The notes below the pieces were generated by a model. The model ran no database searches, had not been told where the DNA came from, and saw only the letters and a program-made list of their open reading frames with translations. From the NCBI GenBank assembly GCA_025403435.1, contig JAJQZP010000438.1:62001-126000 (forward strand): a stretch of DNA of 64,000 bases, read 5' to 3'. Positions 11,601-22,437 of this stretch are shown in pieces. Made by a program: the position numbers and the translations under genes. The stretch's first letter is position 1. Each line of letters opens with the position of its first letter. This DNA comes from Artocarpus heterophyllus. Its lineage: Eukaryota; Streptophyta; Magnoliopsida; Rosales; Moraceae.

Positions 11601-13343
11601 TACACAGTACAAGAGAAAGAGATGACAGCCGTCGTCCATTGCCTTAGAGTGTGGCGCCATTATCTACTTGGGTCTAAGTTCGTGATAATGACTGACAACA
11701 TTGCAACAAGCTACTTCCAGACCCAAAAGAAACTCAGTCCAAAGCAAGCTAGATGGCAAGACTTCTTGGCTGAATTCGATTATGTCATGGAGTACAAGCC
11801 AGGAAGGGTGAATGTGATAGCTGATGCGCTGAGTCGAAAGGCCGAGCTTTCGAGCATTTCCCAAGTCACTAGCCCATTATTGAGCAAAATCAAGGAGGGA
11901 CTAAAGGCGGACCCTCAAGCACAAAGTATCATTGCCTTGGCGAACGAGGGCAAAACACGAAGGTTTTGGCTAGCTGATGACATCCTCTACACCAAGGGCA
12001 ACCGAATGTACGTACCAAAGTGGGCCAATTTGAGGAAAGACTTAATAAAGGAGTGTCATGACTCCTTATGGGCGGGCCACCCAGGTATGAAGCGCACACT
12101 TGCTCTCTTGAAGTCTGTCTACTATTGGCCTAACATGCGAGATGGGGTCGAGGAATATGTGAGGACCTGCCTTGTCTGCCAACAAGATAAGATAGTCCAA
12201 CAGCAACCAGGTGGCATGCTCAACCCACTACCCATTCCAGAGAGACCATGGGAAAGCGTCTCTATGGACTTCATCACCTGCCTACCGAAGTCCGATGGAT
12301 GTGGAAGCATTATGGTCGTAGTGGACAGATTTAGCAAGTATGCCACTTTCATTGCAGCGCCAACTGACTGCACAGCAGAGGACGCAGCCAGACTATTCCT
12401 CCGCAACGTAGTCAAACTTTGGGGCGTTCCAACAAGCATCATCAGTGACCGAGACCCTCGTTTCACTGGAAGGTTTTGGACGGAGCTGTTCAAGATGCTA
12501 GGGTCAGACTTGAACTTCTCAACAAGCTTCCATCCGCAAAGCGACGGCCAAACGGAACGCATCAACGCTCTATTGGAGCTCTACTTGCGGCACTATGTGA
12601 GTGCCAACCAACGGGACTGGGCCAAGCTTTTAGACGTTGCACAATTTTCCTACAACTTGCAACAAAGTGAGGCCACCAACAAGAGTCCTTTTGAGATCGT
12701 CATGGGACAACAGCCAACAACCCCTCTTTCCCTTGCCACTCGCTATGAAGGGAAGAGCCCTGCTGCGTTCAAATTCGCTAAGTCATGGCATGAGCAGGCA
12801 GAACTAGCTCGGGCATCATTGCACAAAGCAACGAAGCGCATGAAGAAATGGGCCGACAAGAAGAGGAGGCACATAGAGTTTAAGGAAGGAGACCTTGTCT
12901 TAGTTAAGCTTTTGCCACAACAGTTCAAGACATTCAGGAAGGTCCATAAGGGGCTAATACGCAAGTATGAAGGACCTTTCGAGGTAATCAAGCGTATAGG
13001 TAAGGTCTCATATAAACTCCACCTCCCACCCAAGCTAAAGATTCATCCAGTCTTCCACGTAAGTATGCTCAAACCGTACCATGAAGACATGGAAGATCCA
13101 GAAAGAGGAGTCTCCCATCGAGCACCCACAGCTGTGGTCACCTCCTTTGACAAAGAGGTAGACGAAATACTAGCGGATCGAGTCATCCGAAGACGAGGCG
13201 TGCCAAGCTACAGGGAGTACTTTATCAAATGGAAGGGACTGCCGGACACCGAGGCTAGTTGGGAAACTGAGGAGGCACTTTGGCAATTCAGAGACAGGAT
13301 CCAACAATACCATGAGGACGCGACGAGGGCGTCGCGAGCATAG
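8673..13343 (+). CDS. Gag-Pol polyprotein of the chromovirus
   Basis: A 1556-aa frame with no stop or frameshift, starting at an ATG 32 bp after the LTR. Order of parts: heptad-rich coiled coil (about residues 45-140), retrotransposon Gag domain (about 190-290), basic linker, CCHC zinc knuckle starting at C381 ([13 protein letters not shown]), and aspartic protease with DTGA at 458. Then come reverse transcriptase with YLDD at 797, RNase H with HTDAS near 946, and integrase with its HHCC zinc region from about H1129. The integrase triad is D1199, D1259 and E1295, with exactly 35 residues between the last two. The C-terminal chromodomain (about 1496-1540) has aromatic and tryptophan positions in FIKWKG and SWE. 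Every expected catalytic motif is present, so the protein may be functional. A chromodomain steers integration towards particular chromatin; that is family knowledge. Confidence 0.95.
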   Translation: MAKNNAAQRATGANPSDVEVTQERGREEIVDPNVVAKRGRSKDVISSFDSRLSRVEEDVSGVEAQVDDLSQRVDGLEAEDAAIHTAIRGMLLQLEESLRAEIEKVREEFAGELTKMRRAHEMELNSTLTRIEDMRGDLALCKRALATGSSSSTIEARRIDVPKPKSFGGSRNAREVDNFLWGLDQYFGAMAITDEDAKIQSAALYLNDTAMLWWRRRRGDIEKGTCTMTTFDDFKRELKRQFYPENAEDEARARLRRLKQSGSIRDYVKDFTNLVLEIPDLSDKDALFNFMDGLQQWAKTELRRRGVQDLATAIAVAESLIDYASQKESTNKPKDKKGGQAKGGGDKGQRRDEHRQDNTSRGKDKSKQRDNKSSSRSNNKCFLCDGPHWARDCPQKRALNSLLASHQDGTESDGGNNGVHMGSLQLLNVIQSAPKTQAKGLLFVDVSIGGKPTVAMLDTGATHNFISIEEAQRLGLKATGGGGSIKAVNSAARPIHGIARGVKTSVGAWSGQMDFSVVPMDDFRVVLGLEFLDQVKAFPVPFANSMCIMDGDKACVVPTTRTNKQGVKVLSAMQFKKGIRRDEESYLAILKEHDDEEQGPLEVEPREVAAVLEEFKDVAPAELPKKLPPRREVDHQIELEPGTKPPAMGAYRMAPPELAELRRQLKELLDAGFIRPSKAPFGAPVLFQKKKDGSLRMCIDYRALNKITVKNKYPIPLIADLFDQLGHARYFSKLDLRSGYYQVRIAEGDEPKTTCVTRYGSYEFLVMPFGLTNAPATFCTLMNKLFHPYLDQFVVVYLDDIVVYSKTLEEHVQHLREVFKVLRDNELYIKKEKCSFAKPEVSFLGHKIKGGQLMMEDDKVHAIQTWEPPTKVHELRSFLGLVNYYRRFIKSYSARAAPLTDLLKKNKAWDWTEKCQRAFEDLKKAISEEPVLSLPDHTKPYEVHTDASDFAIGGVLMQEGHPIAYESRKLNETERRYTVQEKEMTAVVHCLRVWRHYLLGSKFVIMTDNIATSYFQTQKKLSPKQARWQDFLAEFDYVMEYKPGRVNVIADALSRKAELSSISQVTSPLLSKIKEGLKADPQAQSIIALANEGKTRRFWLADDILYTKGNRMYVPKWANLRKDLIKECHDSLWAGHPGMKRTLALLKSVYYWPNMRDGVEEYVRTCLVCQQDKIVQQQPGGMLNPLPIPERPWESVSMDFITCLPKSDGCGSIMVVVDRFSKYATFIAAPTDCTAEDAARLFLRNVVKLWGVPTSIISDRDPRFTGRFWTELFKMLGSDLNFSTSFHPQSDGQTERINALLELYLRHYVSANQRDWAKLLDVAQFSYNLQQSEATNKSPFEIVMGQQPTTPLSLATRYEGKSPAAFKFAKSWHEQAELARASLHKATKRMKKWADKKRRHIEFKEGDLVLVKLLPQQFKTFRKVHKGLIRKYEGPFEVIKRIGKVSYKLHLPPKLKIHPVFHVSMLKPYHEDMEDPERGVSHRAPTAVVTSFDKEVDEILADRVIRRRGVPSYREYFIKWKGLPDTEASWETEEALWQFRDRIQQYHEDATRASRA

Positions 13344-13354
13344 GTGGGGGAGAA
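13342..13354 (+). other. Polypurine tract
   Basis: AGGTGGGGGAGAA lies immediately before the 3' LTR and just after the gag-pol stop codon. This is the expected place for plus-strand priming. Confidence 0.85.
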
Positions 13355-13867
13355 TGTCACGCCCCACCAAGCCACAAGGAGGCCACACACTTGTCTTGGG
13401 CGTTTTTGGGGGAGAGCATAGCCCAAGTGAGATTCTAGAAGGGTCCAGACTGTTCTACAATGTTCTGCAGCATTCCAGGAGGTTCCAGCACAGTCCAGAA
13501 TCATCCTGATGAATCTAGCAGATCCTGGAAGACTCAAGACTGCTCTAGAACTCTCTAGAATATTTTATTTGTAAATATCTTCCACACTATGCTAGAACAT
13601 TCTAGATAGTAAATAGTAGCCGTTAGATCGTTGTAAAGATCAATGTAATCTAGACCGTCCATTAGTTGGGAGGATGGCTATAAATAGGACCATCCCCTTC
13701 ATTTGTAAACCATCCAAGGAAATCAAGAAGAAAAGCCTTTCCAAAGTTCTCCTTGTTCTCTCTTGTTCCCTTGTGTTCTAGGCAAGAGCGTGAGTGAGTT
13801 AGGCTGACTTAGCATCGAGGCATTGCTAAGGCCGCACGAGTAGTTTGAAGAAATTAAGCTCGTGACA
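13355..13867 (+). repeat. 3' LTR of the chromovirus
   Basis: 513 bp and, by eye, identical to 8128-8640, including the TATA box and the TTCTAGAA-type motifs. It is followed by ATAAGCTGG, which resumes the interrupted solo LTR. Confidence 0.93.
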
Positions 13868-16343
13868 ATAAGCTGGCATCTAGGCTCCATTTTGTCCCCG
13901 AGTCTACTTTTGCTTATTTTCGATCTGTTTTGCCTCGTATTTTGCTATCATGCATCCTTTGTCCTCAAACCTACAAAAGAACATAGAACAATATTAAATT
14001 CTTATAAATTGATCAAAACTAATAAAAATATTCAGTGAGAATCATCTAATTAATTAGCCTAAAACTAACTTATCATTGATATAAGCCATGTTCGCCTTCA
14101 AGAAGGGAGAGAAGGGAAGGCATGAGTCCTTCCCAATGGTTATAGATAATAAAAATGGAGCTATCAATTCTTAGCTTAGCTAGGACATGACCTTCAACTC
14201 TTGGATGCTTTCATACCCACATGTTCAACATCCTTCAAAGATGTCCCTATTAGCAACCAGAGTGCTGTGCTTGTTGCTTTGAAAAACGATATATTCTTGA
14301 ATATTTGATAATATAGTTGTCGTTAGAGGGAGAAGGGTGGAAGACGAAAGGTGAGGGAGAAATCCAATCTCTTGTTTGGTTGAGGGAAGAGATGAAGGAG
14401 AGAAAAAATAGAGGTATGACCCCCCTTTTGGATCTATTAAAACTGCACCTTTCACTGACAGAATAATCCAACTAAATCCACCATATTAAAATTTTTTAAA
14501 AAAAATTTACTCTTAAAACGAGGTAATAATAATAAGAAATTAACAAAATAGACAACATAGTAATTACACAAATAACTATTGTCTATTTTCAGCCATCTTT
14601 TAATTCTACTAAACAACTTGAAGGATAGTTGTAATTTTATCTATCCTTTCACTCTCCATCCCTCCCACCAAGTGGAGCCTAATAGTATGATATGCATATA
14701 TGCATCGAGCATATAAATCGTTTATATGGGCAGGTCGTGAATTCGTTAATAGCTCGCGGGGTAGATGTACAAGCCGTCAATATGGCAGGTGTGACGGCCT
14801 TAGACATCTCAAACCAACCAAACGAATTGGGGAATCCAGAGATCACAGACATCCCAGGGAAGCAAGAAAGCAGAGACCCCATAATCAATGCTCGTGCTTT
14901 AGAAGCTGCTTCACTTGCAAAATGGCTCTTTAAATACTTGAGGTGAGAATTAATATATATATATAAATTAATATATATATTATATCAGGGTCAGCAAGGA
15001 AAAAATAATACATTTTGTAGTTTTAACTAACTTTTATTACAATTTTTTACTCACAAAATATAAACTAAAAGTTAATTGAAATTAAATTTTGTAGTTCAAA
15101 TTACGTTTTAAACACCCTATAAATAGTTGTGATTGAGTAATTTAAGAATATGAAATAAAAGGAACCAACCATTATTGTGTTGCCATGAGCCGGCCTTGTG
15201 GTCAATGTGGGCCATGAAGTATGGACCCCGGCCCTAGCGAGTAGATACGCTAGAGCCTTAACCCAGGAGATCTTTTTTTTTATTTTTTTTAATATTTCAA
15301 TCCTCACACTGCATATACAGAGAAAATAATGGTGGTTAAGTTTGGACTTAGAAGACCTGGTTGTTTCATACACTACTGTGGAACTAGAAAGTAGTACCGT
15401 ATGCAACACCAACTATAAGGTATTAGTGAAATGTTTTCAAATTCTTTAAACTAATTATAGTACTATTAACTCTTGTCATCACTTTTTGATTAAAAGGTGC
15501 TTTTCATCTGATCATAGAACAACTTATATGTACTTTTATCCTTTAGCGTCACGCCAACCAGGGATTATAGATTCCAGTTCAATACCTACGTACTTTCCTC
15601 ATTAGAATAAATATTGTGATTTAGCCACTCTATGGGCTCTGATAAATGTTTTAATGATTGCATTGTATTGAGATTAACAGAAGGATGAAAGGTTGAGAGA
15701 TGTGAGACATGCAGCTCAATTCGGAGACACCGAAATTCTGCTCTCCTTAATTCAAAAAGATCCGTGTAGCCACGAACGCTTTGATGACTTACCGTATGTC
15801 AAGACTCCTTTACATATAGCAGCTCGTCTTGGACATTTCAACTTTGCCAGGGAAATCATGAGATGGAAACCATTATTTGCTAAGAAGCCAAACCAAGAAG
15901 GGTTATGTCCCATTCACCTTGCTACACAAAACGGCTATATCCAAACACTGAAGCAACTCTTGAGCTTTGATAAAGGCCTTGTGCGGTTGCAGGGAAGAGA
16001 GGGTAAAACTAGTTTGCAGCGGCTGAAAAGGGAAACATCGATCTTTTAGACACATTGTTGTCAGCTTGCCCACCATCAATGGAACATGTGACAGATCGTA
16101 GCGATACTGCTCTTCATAGCGCTATAAAACACTCCAAAATTGAAGCTTTCTTTTTTCTATTGCAACGGCTTCAAAAGGTCATGCATGACGGTTCTATGGA
16201 GCAGGAGACAAAAATTCTGAACTTTCAAGATGAGAACGGCAACACCGTGCTACACATTGCTGTAGAGATGAATCTGCACAAGGCATGCTTTCCTCATACT
16301 CAACTTACTTTGCTAATATTAAAAGATTTATTTCATTTCTAGC

Positions 16344-16960
16344 TTTTGTCTTAAAATCCCTAAACCTCAACCTGGCATATTGTACTAGGTATACTGTACC
16401 GGGTACATGTACTTGGTATATGGTAATTATACCAAGTATACTGAACTTGACATTTCATTCTTAGTTCATAGCTATACTTGGTTTTTCATGCACAGTTAAG
16501 CCAACCAGGTTTTTCATATCTAGTATACTGTATATAGTTAGGCCAACTGGATATTATACCTGATATGGTTGTGAAATGTCTTACCTAACTCTGCAGCAAG
16601 CACAATGGGCAAGATTGTCCATAACTGTGCCTATAAATAGCCAGCATTCCCAACTCACAGAACACAACGTTCCAACTTACAACTACACACACAAAGACAA
16701 ATATTCAAGCCAACATTAGGACTCAGCAGTCCATAGAGTTCTAATTTCCTTTAGCATTTTAAGCTATACAGAGATATCAACTTTATTCCAATCCTATGGA
16801 AAATCCAATCACTCTCACTAGTCTTAATTGTCATGCTCAATACTCAAACTAATGGTTGGATTTTTCCTTAGTTTAAATTCAAGTATTATTCTGTCTATTT
16901 CTATGTAACTCTTTGATAGATAGAATTGTTATTAAAAGAAATTTCATACTTCTTATTGCT
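16344..16960. other. Extra sequence in copy B intron, LTR-like
   Basis: This part has no counterpart in intron 3 of gene A. It contains a TATA-like CCTATAAATAG near 16630, followed by leader-like sequence and a T-rich end, which recalls a solo LTR. Near 16386-16445 are GGTATA and TATACC motifs in inverted arrangement. I could not find matching ends or a target duplication, so both boundaries and class are uncertain. Confidence 0.35.
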
Positions 16961-17046
16961 TTGTTATTCGATCATTTTATATGTTTACCCCTTATAAATA
17001 AAATGTTCCCATGAACCTGGAACATATATTATAAGCTTCGTAAAGT

Positions 17047-17145
17047 AAGTATTTCTTGTTACACCATCTAAGAGATAAAGTAAACACTTTACGAAGTATT
17101 TCTTGTTACACCATCTAAGAGATAAAGTAAACACTTGAGAATCAA
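17047..17145. repeat. Short tandem duplication, about 47 bp twice
   Basis: AGTATTTCTTGTTACACCAT and the following AAGAGATAAAGTAAACACT occur twice in a row, at 17047 and 17094. Gene A has only one diverged copy near 5075-5110. It lies inside the last intron of copy B. Confidence 0.7.
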
Positions 17146-18166
17146 TAATCCTCATTCATTTCCTTTCTAATTTCAATATATTTCTCCATATATTCATTTA
17201 CTGAGTGGTAAATGCTCCAGTAACACTAGTTAATGATCAACAAATAGCTCGAGATACTTCGAAAATACGCCACATCCTATTTCTTTTGGTCCCTCTGATC
17301 ATTTCGATACATTGATTTGTTTAGTGTAATATTCATCCTATGACTCCCAGGTTGTAGAAGGGCTAATTGATAGCGGAGTCAAGGTAAATGTCAAAAACTC
17401 AGCGAATCGGACAGCTCTGGATATCGCCGAAGGACAAGGCCAGGCGCCAGACAATATTAAAATTAAGGAAATGCTTTCTAGAGCATCAAGAAGTACTTGT
17501 TCGTTATTTCGTTGCAAAGCAGCCTCTCCCGATTGTTGTGCGAATAAAAGCCCGTGGAAATTGGTAAAAACAGTGACAAGTATAATCCGTTACAAGCGGG
17601 GAATCTCGATGGAATCGCGGAATTTGTTATTGTGTGTCAGTGTTCTAATTGCTGCAATCACATACCAGACTGCAGTTGACCCACCTAAGAATTCTAGGAG
17701 GGATGATAATAATAATGACAGGAACTTGATTTCTTGTTTCCTCGACAGCCCAACAGTACCATTGTCTGTTCCCAACAGTACCATTGTCTGTTCCATGCAC
17801 AACAGCAATGCTACTTCCCACCGGCATGGGCTCTCTAGAGCCTCCTTTACGGAGGCTCTGTTCTGGACATCCAACATTTTCGCACTTTTGGGTTCAATAC
17901 TAACCATACCTTTACTGCTCCCAGGTACTGCCTTCATCTTTGTCATGCTAATACCACTCTATTTCTTTCTATATTGCTACATGGTGACAATTGGAATCGC
18001 TGCTTCCCCTACGTGGTGTGTGGTGATGGGGTTATTGTTTATTATCTCAATGATCTTGCTCACTTATTTTTATTTAATGAGTCATTGGTTAAACGGAAGG
18101 ACCAAATTACACTCCGTTCCAGCTACAGCAATGCAATCAATCCACCAGGTCAAGCTGAAATATTGA

Positions 18167-19164
18167 AGATGTAATTGAGATTCGCGTTTTCAAATCGACT
18201 GGCTGTTAATTTGCATGATTCAATTGTGCCCTTTTATTTATTTATTTATTTTTTTTTTTGGAACTAGTTCCAATACGATTGAATAATGCTTTTTATTGCT
18301 AAGCTCTCGATGTTCTAAATTCTGTTAATTAACTTTTTTTTCCTTTTGTGAGTAAAATATGTTTTTATATTTGGTTTGTAACATTTATATGAAAAAATTT
18401 ACTCTATGTTCTTTAACATTATCCAAAGAAAAACCATGCGCGAAGATAATAAGGTAGTACTGGATGAATACGTAGAAGGCCTAAACTTTGACATCCTGAT
18501 TAAGTACAAGACGAACCAAGTTGACCGTATAGTGCAGAAAATCGCTACAAAATGTGATTATATTGATAAGTCACTTTGTGTGCCTCTTGATTATGTAACT
18601 TGGATTGAATTTTGTCTTCTCTGTGTTTATTTAGAATTCTCACATCGGTTGAGAATAGATTTTAATCTGTCACTAGTCTTTTTTTTTTAGTATAAACCAT
18701 CCAATATCCAGACCTACTGCTAGAGGTACAAACTCACACTAAGGGTCCCTCAACTTTAGCAAGAATATACCCGATTAATCTGGATTCGAGCCAGGTCAAA
18801 CCCTGCAGTAAGAGGAAGCTCTCCCAATAAATGTTTCTTCATACACAAGACTTAAACCCGACACCTTACTTAAAGGAGATCAGTCACTAGCCTTTTATAA
18901 CTAAGATGTGACTCCTCTTAGTTTGAGAATATTAAACTTTTGTAAAAAAAAAAAAAAAATTAAAGAAAAATACATGTTGCACCATACTCTTACAAAATGT
19001 ATTTATTTATATCACACTTAAACAAATTGTGTCACATTATCACTTATATTACATGATTAAGTAGTGTCATGTTTAACATGTACGGTATTTAGGGGAAAAA
19101 AACGTTGTATGTTGTGGAAAAGCGACAAGTCTTGTCCACAAATTCATTGTTCAAATCCGACGTC
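18167..19164. other. Intergenic, with one unclassified short ORF
   Basis: AT-rich DNA after copy B. ATG 18406 opens a 94-codon frame to 18690 with a lysine- and aspartate-rich middle (VVLDEYVEGLNFDILIKYK). It has no motif I recognise and may be a fragment or chance. The stretch 18700-18890 is less AT-rich and looks like dispersed repeat DNA, including a tRNA B-box-like GGATTCGAGCC that has no tRNA fold around it. Confidence 0.4.
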
Positions 19165-20209
19165 ATTAGACCTCTTGGAAAACAAAAAATTGCCACTTTT
19201 GGAGCACGTTGAAGAGGTACCTTTTGTAGATACTCCTCTGCATACAGCTGAATCTGCAGGGCAAGTCCATTTTGCTACGGAGATTATGTGGCTAAAGCCG
19301 TCTTTCGCGAGAAAGTTGAATCCAAACGGTTATAACCCTATTCATCTTGCTCTGCAAAATGAGCAAACAAATTTGGTACTTCATCTCCTAGACGTTGATG
19401 GATGTCTGGTTCGAGTCCAAGGAAGAGAGGGAAAAACTCCTTTGCATTTTGCGGCTGAGTGCTGTATGGTTGATCTTCTGGCTGAATTTCTATGGGTTTG
19501 CCCCAAATCCATTCAAGATTTGACGATTCAAAAAGAAACCACACTGCATGTTGCTGTTAAAAGTGATAAGTTGGAGGCACTCAAAGTCCTCTTGGGATGG
19601 CTTGAACATGTTGGCAAGGACGGGTCCTCAAATGTGGTGACAATGGAGGAAACACCATTTTGCATGTTGCAGCATCCAAGAATCAAATTGAGGTAAAAGT
19701 TTATAAAGTTTTAAATTTTCGTATTCTGTAAAAAAATATATATATATATATATATATGTTGGGATGTTATATGAAAAGCTTTTTGCAAATTCTGTTTTTC
19801 TCAGTGATCTAGCTTCAAAGTTGTTGCTGGCATGTTGCAGATGGTGAACTTGGTTATCGACAGAATTGATGTAAATGCGAAGAATTCGGCAGGTTTTACA
19901 GCACTGGACATCTCACAAAATCAAACTCAACCCGACAGCGGCAGGCTAAGGCATATGCTGCTTCGTGGCGGTGCCTTGAAAGCTTCTGCACTTCCTGCTG
20001 TCGCAAAACTTGCTGATTCATTGAAGTCAAAGATGTCATGGCGTGAAAAATGGATCATGTCCGACTGCTGCCAAAGACTCTATTTGTCGAATGAGGACCG
20101 TAACACTATTCTGCTTGTCGCATTTCTGTTCGCGACAGCTAACTACCATGCTGCACTTGACTCCTTTTCCGATGTCATAAAAAGTTTAATAACAAGAATT
20201 GAAGTTTAA
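19165..20209 (+). pseudogene. Ankyrin/PGG pseudogene with a truncated membrane domain
   Basis: Exon-1-like part about 19165-19692 and last-exon-like part 19841-20209. The first closely matches gene A exon 1 (TPLHTAESAG, NPIHLALQNE, TPLHFAAECC, TTLHVAVKSD). It lacks the N-terminal MEQRLEVAAREG segment and has a one-base deletion near 19624 (GGGGTC to GGGTC), which shifts the frame before the last repeat. The donor GAG/GTAAAA at 19692 is kept. The second part starts after a good acceptor (GTTGCAG) and encodes an ankyrin end (VNAKNSAGFTALDIS) and the first membrane span (NTILLVAFLFATA). It leaves homology where PPGG should be and stops at 20209. Three membrane spans are missing. The layout here is the simple two-exon form, without the extra module. 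Confidence 0.8.
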
Positions 20210-21319
20210 ATTAAAATGGAATATTAGTAATAAGTGGAATTAATTCAAAATAACTTTAATAATACAACACTAGTAATAACAAATTTCATTTAAAAAGATA
20301 GAACAGTAATTATAATAGTACTAAAATTCAAAGGTTTCATTTGACAATTAACTTAAACAAATTTTAGTTTTTCTAATTATTTATTAGTTAGTTTTAAAAA
20401 TACATTATGTTATTTTATGTCGATAATAAATCAAACATTACTAAATATTTACTGTACCATTTTATGTCTATAATATAGCAAAAAAATCAATTTAATAAAC
20501 AAACAAAATTTTAGCATTACTTAACTAAAATAACAACTAAAATATTAAGTTAACCATTTACCAATCTATTATCTATCTACGGCTAATCAAAGTCTTCATA
20601 TACATTATTTGTGCCTGTTTATATTGGTAAAAAATCAAAACTAGAATTTTGACAGAGTTTTAACTAAGAAGACACTAAATTCCTTAGTTTTTTAGAAAAC
20701 AATTTGACTACTTAGAAAAATAAGAAAAACTAAAAATATTTAACTTAATTTTGTCAAAATTTTTCCCCTTTCACCTCAACTAAAAAAGAAAGTTAAAAAT
20801 ACATATTGAAAATAAAATACTAGAAATATTATTGAGCATAATTTTTATAACATAAACTGAAAAATATTTTTCAAAAATTAAAGCTAAAAACTAAATATTA
20901 AAAAAATAAAACTAGAAACACTATTCACAACTTCAAAATAGTTTTTTTTTTTTGGGCACTGTGAGGGGTGTGGAAACACGGAGAAATAGGCAAAATTACC
21001 TACTGTTTACAATTTTTTATTATTTTTTTTACTATTTATTTCTTCACTTTAATGTTACAATTTGTATATTTTTTAAATATTTTTTCTTTCTTTTTTTTTC
21101 ATGTCAATAGATATTCGCTTGTGATTCATTGCTTCGCAGCGGCAGAATGTACGACTAGAGCTCGATCTGGGACATCAATCATGACATCGAACGGTCAAAA
21201 AACGCATACAAAAAAAGGCTCCAAGTGGGCCAAGTGCAGCCAGATCTGCAACTGTTAGATGAGTCCAAGTAGGCTAACCGCTTTCAATCTGTAGCAACCT
21301 GAGATTCTCCCACGTGAGT

Positions 21320-21432
21320 GGCCCTCCTTGTCTGCTGTTGACGCGTGGCCTAAATTGACGGTTGAGGTTCGTGTGGGCCCTCCTTGTCTGCTGTTGACGC
21401 GTGGCCAAACGGACGGTTGAGGTTTGTTTGGC
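21320..21432. repeat. 56-bp tandem repeat, two units
   Basis: GGCCCTCCTTGTCTGCTGTT and the following GACGCGTGGCC occur at 21321 and again at 21377. Each is followed by GACGGTTGAGGTT. Two units with few differences point to a recent duplication. No function is seen. Confidence 0.75.
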
Positions 21433-21489
21433 GGCACAATCCAAGGGTTCTCAACATGCCACCTGTTCAAGTCGATTTAAATTCAAATT

Positions 21490-22050
21490 TTCTTTATTTT
21501 TTTAAGTGTGTGATGTCTAATTTTGCTTATTTTGATGCTGTTTTGCTTGGTTTTTTCACTAAATTTTAAATTTAAAGATAAAAAATTTAAACAAAATTAA
21601 TTATTTTACAAATATTATATTTACAATAATTTTAAAAATAATTATTTTATATTAAAACACATAAAAATAATTACGACTTTTAAAATTTTAGCCCCTTTTA
21701 GTTTGATATAGATTGATTTTTAAGATTTAAAAATATTTTTAAAAATTTTTAAAAATATTATAGATCATATTTTTAAACTTAAAATATATTATAAAATACT
21801 TTAAGACAAAAGAAAATTACAACTCATTATTTTTATGGTTTTAACTATTTTTTCATACTAAATTAATATTTTACATATGAAAATATTTCTAAAAATTATT
21901 TAAAATATTATTAAACATAAAAACATATTAAAAACTTATAATTAAACATATTTTTATATTAAGATATATTGTTTTAATTAAGAAATTTAATAAAAAATAT
22001 AAATATAAAATAATTAATTTTAGTTTTAAAAGATGTGTATTTTTTAAGCC
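21490..22050. repeat. Dispersed AT-rich repeat, first copy
   Basis: The run from TTTTGCTTGGTTTTTTCACT onwards, with the following A/T-rich blocks, matches 42540-43090 in order (TTTTGCTCGGTTTTTC there). Both copies follow a short less AT-rich patch. The second copy sits inside the inverted-repeat element 41710-43594, so this may be an internal part of a related transposon. The class is not certain. Confidence 0.45.
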
Positions 22051-22080
22051 CCATCAATTCATATAACAGCTAAACTTTCG

Positions 22081-22437
22081 ATGGCCCCACTCACATTTTC
22101 CCTACTAAGACACCCACAACCATTGATCCAGTGCACTAAGGCCAGCCTCCATCAACAACCTTTCAGGTTTGCCATATCCCACCACCAGTTACTCAGACCT
22201 CTGCTTGAAACAGGTCCCTTACGACCCCCCATATTTCTACACCGACAAACCTCTCCCCTTGCCTCGGATCTCTCAGCCTCCCACCCATCCACCCTCAACC
22301 GTCCCTTTTCGGTAATGTCAGCCTTGGACTCCGCCACTTCCGACCAGCGCCCTTTCCCAGATCTCACCGGCGTAGATCTCCACCAACCGCCAAACATCCC
22401 CTCCTCTGCAATGCAGCTTCGACATTTTTTGGCCTAG
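22081..22437 (+). other. GC-rich island with a 118-codon ORF, uncertain
   Basis: A GC-richer block (about 22080-22560) between AT-rich flanks contains an ATG-started frame rich in proline, serine and histidine. I recognise no domain. Such islands also occur as captured DNA or as internal parts of transposons, and the flank on its left belongs to a repeat. A true gene is unlikely but not excluded. Confidence 0.2.

Larger units (their letters stand above)
8128..13867 (+). mobile_element. Complete Ty3/gypsy chromovirus-type LTR retrotransposon
   Basis: 5740-bp element: 513-bp 5' LTR, initiator-methionine tRNA primer site, a single gag-pol frame, polypurine tract and 513-bp 3' LTR. The LTRs start TGTCACG and end CGTGACA, with a 6-bp perfect inverted terminal repeat. 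I saw no difference between the two LTRs by eye, which implies a very recent insertion. The C-terminal chromodomain places it among chromoviruses. The small size suggests the Reina or Galadriel type, which I cannot settle. The flanking five bases are CTAAA and ATAAG, not a clean target duplication. The element lies inside the solo LTR 6911-14075. Confidence 0.93.
6911..14075. mobile_element. Solo LTR (1.4 kb) split by a nested chromovirus
   Basis: The insert begins TGTTGTGAAAA and ends CTTATCA, the TG...CA ends of LTRs. It is flanked by TTGAT at 6906-6910 and 14076-14080. Duplicate A has a single uninterrupted TTGAT at 2471-2475, so the empty site is visible. Without the nested chromovirus the piece is 1425 bp (6911-8127 plus 13868-14075) with no coding region. 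It contains several copies of GCGCCTAGGCGCC-like palindromes between about 7850 and 8070. It is most simply a solo LTR of a large retrotransposon; the orientation is not certain. Confidence 0.8.
14734..18166 (+). pseudogene. Ankyrin/PGG gene copy B, without exon 1 and frameshifted
   Basis: Duplicate of gene A exons 2-4: 14734-14942, about 15688-16282, and 17351-18166. Exon 2 has the same 209-nt length and ends in the same phase as in gene A. Exon 3 has lost four bases near 16017 (TTAT in AGTTTGCATTATGCAGC of copy A). The ankyrin frame therefore breaks and ends at TAG 16047-16049, and the rest of the block reads in another frame from 16055. Exon 4 is open and better preserved than in gene A: it keeps the ankyrin VNVKNSANRTALDIA and four membrane spans, with the PGG motif again altered to DPPK. 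There is no exon 1 or promoter, because the duplication began inside intron 1 and the intron is filled by retroelements. Exon 4 could be expressed as a small membrane protein, but I see no support for that. Confidence 0.8.
6624..18400. repeat. Tandem duplication, copy B, interrupted by nested retroelements
   Basis: Second copy of the 2184-6330 unit. Homology runs 6624-6910, stops at the solo LTR (6911-14075), resumes at 14081 and continues to about 18400. Removing the inserts leaves about 4.6 kb, against 4.15 kb in copy A. The size difference is partly the extra sequence at about 16344-16960 in the last intron. Confidence 0.78.
20210..22080. other. AT-rich intergenic DNA with repeats
   Basis: No gene seen. 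About 20210-20960 is very AT-rich. From 21100 to 21470 there is a less AT-rich patch that includes a tandem repeat (listed separately). From about 21490 the sequence is a dispersed AT-rich repeat that recurs near 42540. Confidence 0.6.

Noticed and set aside
8693..13388. Many open frames of 60-147 codons on the minus strand and in other plus frames across the chromovirus
   Set aside because: They overlap the gag-pol frame, which explains the codon bias; none has a recognisable domain.
18780..18810. tRNA-like B-box GGATTCGAGCC
   Set aside because: No A-box at the right distance and no cloverleaf; it lies in repeat DNA.
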